Source: Klebsiella terrigena
GTDB taxonomy: Bacteria > Pseudomonadota > Gammaproteobacteria > Enterobacterales > Enterobacteriaceae
Direction: 5' to 3'
DNA length: 64,000 nt
Assembly (NCBI RefSeq): GCF_006539725.1
Contig: NZ_BJNO01000013.1
Span: forward strand, 62,001-126,000
Shown here: positions 62,356 through 64,000 of the stretch, piece by piece
Layout: every line of letters begins with the position of its first letter
Numbering within the stretch: position 1 is the first letter of the stretch
Program-made: the position numbers and the translations under genes
The notes under the pieces: generated by a model
What the model was told of the DNA's origin: nothing
Database searches by the model: none
The model's input: only the letters and a program-made list of their open reading frames with translations

Positions 62356-63363
62356 ATGAAAGCAATCGCCATCACCCGCGCAGCGGCAGAAGGCCACAAT
62401 ATCCCCTTTTTAAACGCCATCGAGCTGCCGGTTCCGACCGCTGAGGGCCATGACCTGCTGGTTGAGGTCAAGGCCATTTCCGTTAACCCGGTGGACACCA
62501 AGGTGCGCGCCGGATTCGATGCCGATACGCCGCGCGTGCTGGGCTGGGATGCGGTTGGTACGGTCAAAGCCGTTGGCGATGCGGTCACCCTGTTCGCTCC
62601 GGGCGATGAAGTCTGGTACGCCGGCGCGCTGGGCCGGCCGGGAAGCAACGCGGAGTTTCAGCTGGTGGACGAACGGATCGTCGCCCTCAAGCCGCGCTCG
62701 CTGGATAACGCTTCCGCGGCGGCCCTGCCGCTCACCGCCATTACCGCCTGGGAATTATTATTTGACCGCCTGGGCGTCCAGGAAGGCGGCAACGCGGGCG
62801 ACACGCTGCTGATCGTCGGCGCGGCGGGCGGCGTTGGCTCCATCCTGACCCAGCTGGCTCGCAGGCTAACCGGAATGACGGTGATCGGGACGGCATCGCG
62901 TCCGGAGAGCCAGAAATGGGTGCTGGACGCCGGTGCGCATCACGTAATTGACCACAATAAGCCGCTAAGCGAAGAGCTGGCTCGTATCGGAGTGAAGGAA
63001 GTGACCCACGTCGCCAGCCTGAACAACACCGAACAGCACTATCTGCAGCTGATTGCCGCCCTTGCGCCGCAGGGCAAGCTGGCGCTGATCGACGATCCGC
63101 AAACCCTCGACGCCCGGCCGCTGAAGGCCAAAAGCATCTCGCTGCACTGGGAGTTTATGTTTACCCGCTCGATGTTTGAAACGTCGGATATCGTTGCCCA
63201 GCATCAGCTGCTGACCCGCGTCGCCGCGCTGATTGATGATAAAACGATTAAAACCACGCTCGGCGAACACTTCGGTGCGATCACCGCGGAGAACCTGCAG
63301 AAAGCCCATGCGCAGCTCGAAACCGGCCGCGCCGTTGGCAAAATCGTGCTGGAGGGGTTTTAA
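62356..63363 (+). CDS. Zinc-type alcohol dehydrogenase / quinone reductase family protein
   Basis: A 335-residue MDR-superfamily protein of the zinc-type ADH-like (quinone oxidoreductase) group. The NADPH loop is LLIVGAAGGVGSILTQLAR. The N-terminal GroES-like domain reads VKAISVNPVDTKVRAGF, and VLGWDAVGTVKAVGD replaces the GHE zinc motif, so the catalytic zinc ligands are missing despite the family name. It probably reduces quinones or reactive carbonyls. Start ATG 62356 follows GGAG. A small monooxygenase gene follows after one base. Confidence 0.88.
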   Translation: MKAIAITRAAAEGHNIPFLNAIELPVPTAEGHDLLVEVKAISVNPVDTKVRAGFDADTPRVLGWDAVGTVKAVGDAVTLFAPGDEVWYAGALGRPGSNAEFQLVDERIVALKPRSLDNASAAALPLTAITAWELLFDRLGVQEGGNAGDTLLIVGAAGGVGSILTQLARRLTGMTVIGTASRPESQKWVLDAGAHHVIDHNKPLSEELARIGVKEVTHVASLNNTEQHYLQLIAALAPQGKLALIDDPQTLDARPLKAKSISLHWEFMFTRSMFETSDIVAQHQLLTRVAALIDDKTIKTTLGEHFGAITAENLQKAHAQLETGRAVGKIVLEGF

Positions 63364-63364
63364 G

Positions 63365-63664
63365 ATGACGGCGGAAGTGATTTCTATCATCGCGGTACTG
63401 AAAGCGAAGCCGGGAAAAACCGCGGCGCTGCGCCACGCCCTGCAGGCACTGCTGCTGCCTACCCGCCAGGAGCCGGGCAACGTCGATTATGCCCTGTTCC
63501 AGCTGCGCGATACGCCGGATACCTTCTATATGCGCGAGTCGTGGCGCGGCCAGGCGGCGCTGGAGGAGCACATCGCCCTGCCGCATTTTCAGGACTTTAT
63601 CGCGCAGATGGACGGCCTGCTGGCCGAGCCGCTGCGTCTGGATTATCTGACGGCCGTTGAATAA
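63365..63664 (+). CDS. Antibiotic-biosynthesis-monooxygenase-domain protein (putative quinol monooxygenase)
   Basis: A 99-residue ferredoxin-like-fold protein of the ABM/YgiN type. The pattern is AVLKAKPGKTAALRHALQALLLPTRQEPGN, then the YMRESWRGQAALEEHIALPHF helix typical of the group. YgiN-like enzymes act on quinols, which fits its coupling with the quinone-reductase-like gene one base upstream. Substrate unproven. Confidence 0.87.
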   Translation: MTAEVISIIAVLKAKPGKTAALRHALQALLLPTRQEPGNVDYALFQLRDTPDTFYMRESWRGQAALEEHIALPHFQDFIAQMDGLLAEPLRLDYLTAVE

Positions 63665-63671
63665 TTATTCT

Positions 63672-63698
63672 CGGATCTCCCGCAACCCGGGGGATCCG
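63672..63698 (+). terminator. Hairpin after the monooxygenase gene
   Basis: CGGATC (63672-63677) and GATCCG (63693-63698), extended by TCCC/GGGG pairing, form a stem 8 bases past the stop codon. T content downstream is modest. Confidence 0.6.
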
Positions 63699-64000
63699 TA
63701 AATCTCTCTCGCAATTACCCTCTATAAGCAACGCCCCCCACTCCCGATCTCTTTCTCATTGCTAAATTAATCGCCATTAAAAAATATTTTCCGTGTCCAC
63801 AGCGAAAAAAAGACTCATATTTTTCATCCAACTTCCAGTCCTGATATTTAAACTGTGACAGCCATCAATTTATTGTAACTTTTTTCACGTTTATTATTCG
63901 GAGCATTCTGATATGATTGCGCGAATAATAAATATGATTTCGTACTGTTTAAACATACCAACGCGCTAAGCATCCTTAACAAGACAGTGTATGTCATGGC
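63699..64000. other. Gene-free right edge with an 11-bp inverted repeat
   Basis: No gene is recognised in the last 302 bases. TTTATTATTCG (63890-63900) is exactly mirrored by CGAATAATAAA (63922-63932) with a 21-base spacer. The region is AT-rich and looks like a promoter for a gene starting at or beyond the window edge. Confidence 0.55.

Noticed and set aside
59178-64000. Second copy of the selC 3' end as an island boundary (att duplication)
   Set aside because: No repeat of GGTTCAACTCC or GATCTTCCGCCA was found downstream in the window.

Overview
This window is a stretch of enterobacterial chromosome, most like Klebsiella/Raoultella or a close relative. The backbone matches the E. coli K-12 order tdh-kbl-hldD-waa...waaA-coaD-mutM-rpmG-rpmB-radC-coaBC-dut-slmA-pyrE-rph-yicC-yicG-ligB-gmk-rpoZ-spoT-trmH-recG-gltS-xanP-yicH-selC. 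The LPS-core block carries Klebsiella-type genes (wabG/wabH-like transferases, a WabN-like deacetylase and WaaE beside waaA) instead of the E. coli set. I see no prophage, insertion sequence, CRISPR array or rRNA. The only RNA gene found is selC (tRNA-Sec).

Layout. 1-492: 5'-truncated view of a minus-strand family 2 glycosyltransferase. 690-2918: threonine catabolism (kbl-tdh, minus). 3132-17406: ADP-heptose synthesis and LPS inner/outer core (hldD, waaF, waaC, waaZ-like, waaL; an inverted pair of GT9 plus deacetylase; waaQ, wabG, wabH, waaH-like, waaA, waaE) and coaD. 17431-24697: housekeeping genes for DNA repair, ribosomal proteins, CoA, dUTPase, nucleoid occlusion, pyrimidines and RNases. 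24752-28587: a CLC-family protein, yicG and ligB. 28845-34854: gmk, rpoZ, spoT, trmH, recG.

34917-49802 is the most unusual part. Genes that in E. coli form one block at a distant locus (zapB-glpF-glpK-glpX-fpr-yiiR-yiiQ-tpiA-cdh-sbp) sit here between recG and gltS in rotated order: glpX...sbp first, then zapB-glpF-glpK. Every gene keeps its relative orientation. This is the order expected if the block circularised (sbp joined to zapB), was reopened between glpK and glpX, and was inserted downstream of recG. The rotation splits the glpFKX operon. Between tpiA and cdh lies an additional five-gene minus-strand cluster: GPH sugar symporter, fructokinase-like PfkB kinase, ADP-ribosylglycohydrolase-family protein, GntR/UTRA regulator and an SLC13-like anion permease. 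It is preceded by a perfect 32-bp palindrome that is a strong operator candidate. The cluster resembles E. coli yegTUVW in composition but has a different transporter, and its substrate is unknown.

49912-54653: gltS, xanP (with a PurR-like box) and yicH. 54855-58631: a PTS EIICB, a GH4 phospho-glucosidase and an RpiR regulator occupy the place of E. coli yicIJ. 59083-59177 is selC, a classic island integration site, followed by a C-terminal remnant of a TIR-domain protein and a RhuM-family gene. 60721-63664: an outer-membrane porin-like gene divergent from a quinone-reductase-type dehydrogenase plus a small monooxygenase. Three copies of an imperfect 16-bp dyad lie between them.

Two ERIC-type intergenic repeats (hldD-waaF and spoT-trmH) end exactly at the downstream start codons and appear to supply their Shine-Dalgarno sequences. 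The first also supplies the last residues of HldD. Statements about usual gene order and family function come from general knowledge of E. coli and Klebsiella. No database search was possible.
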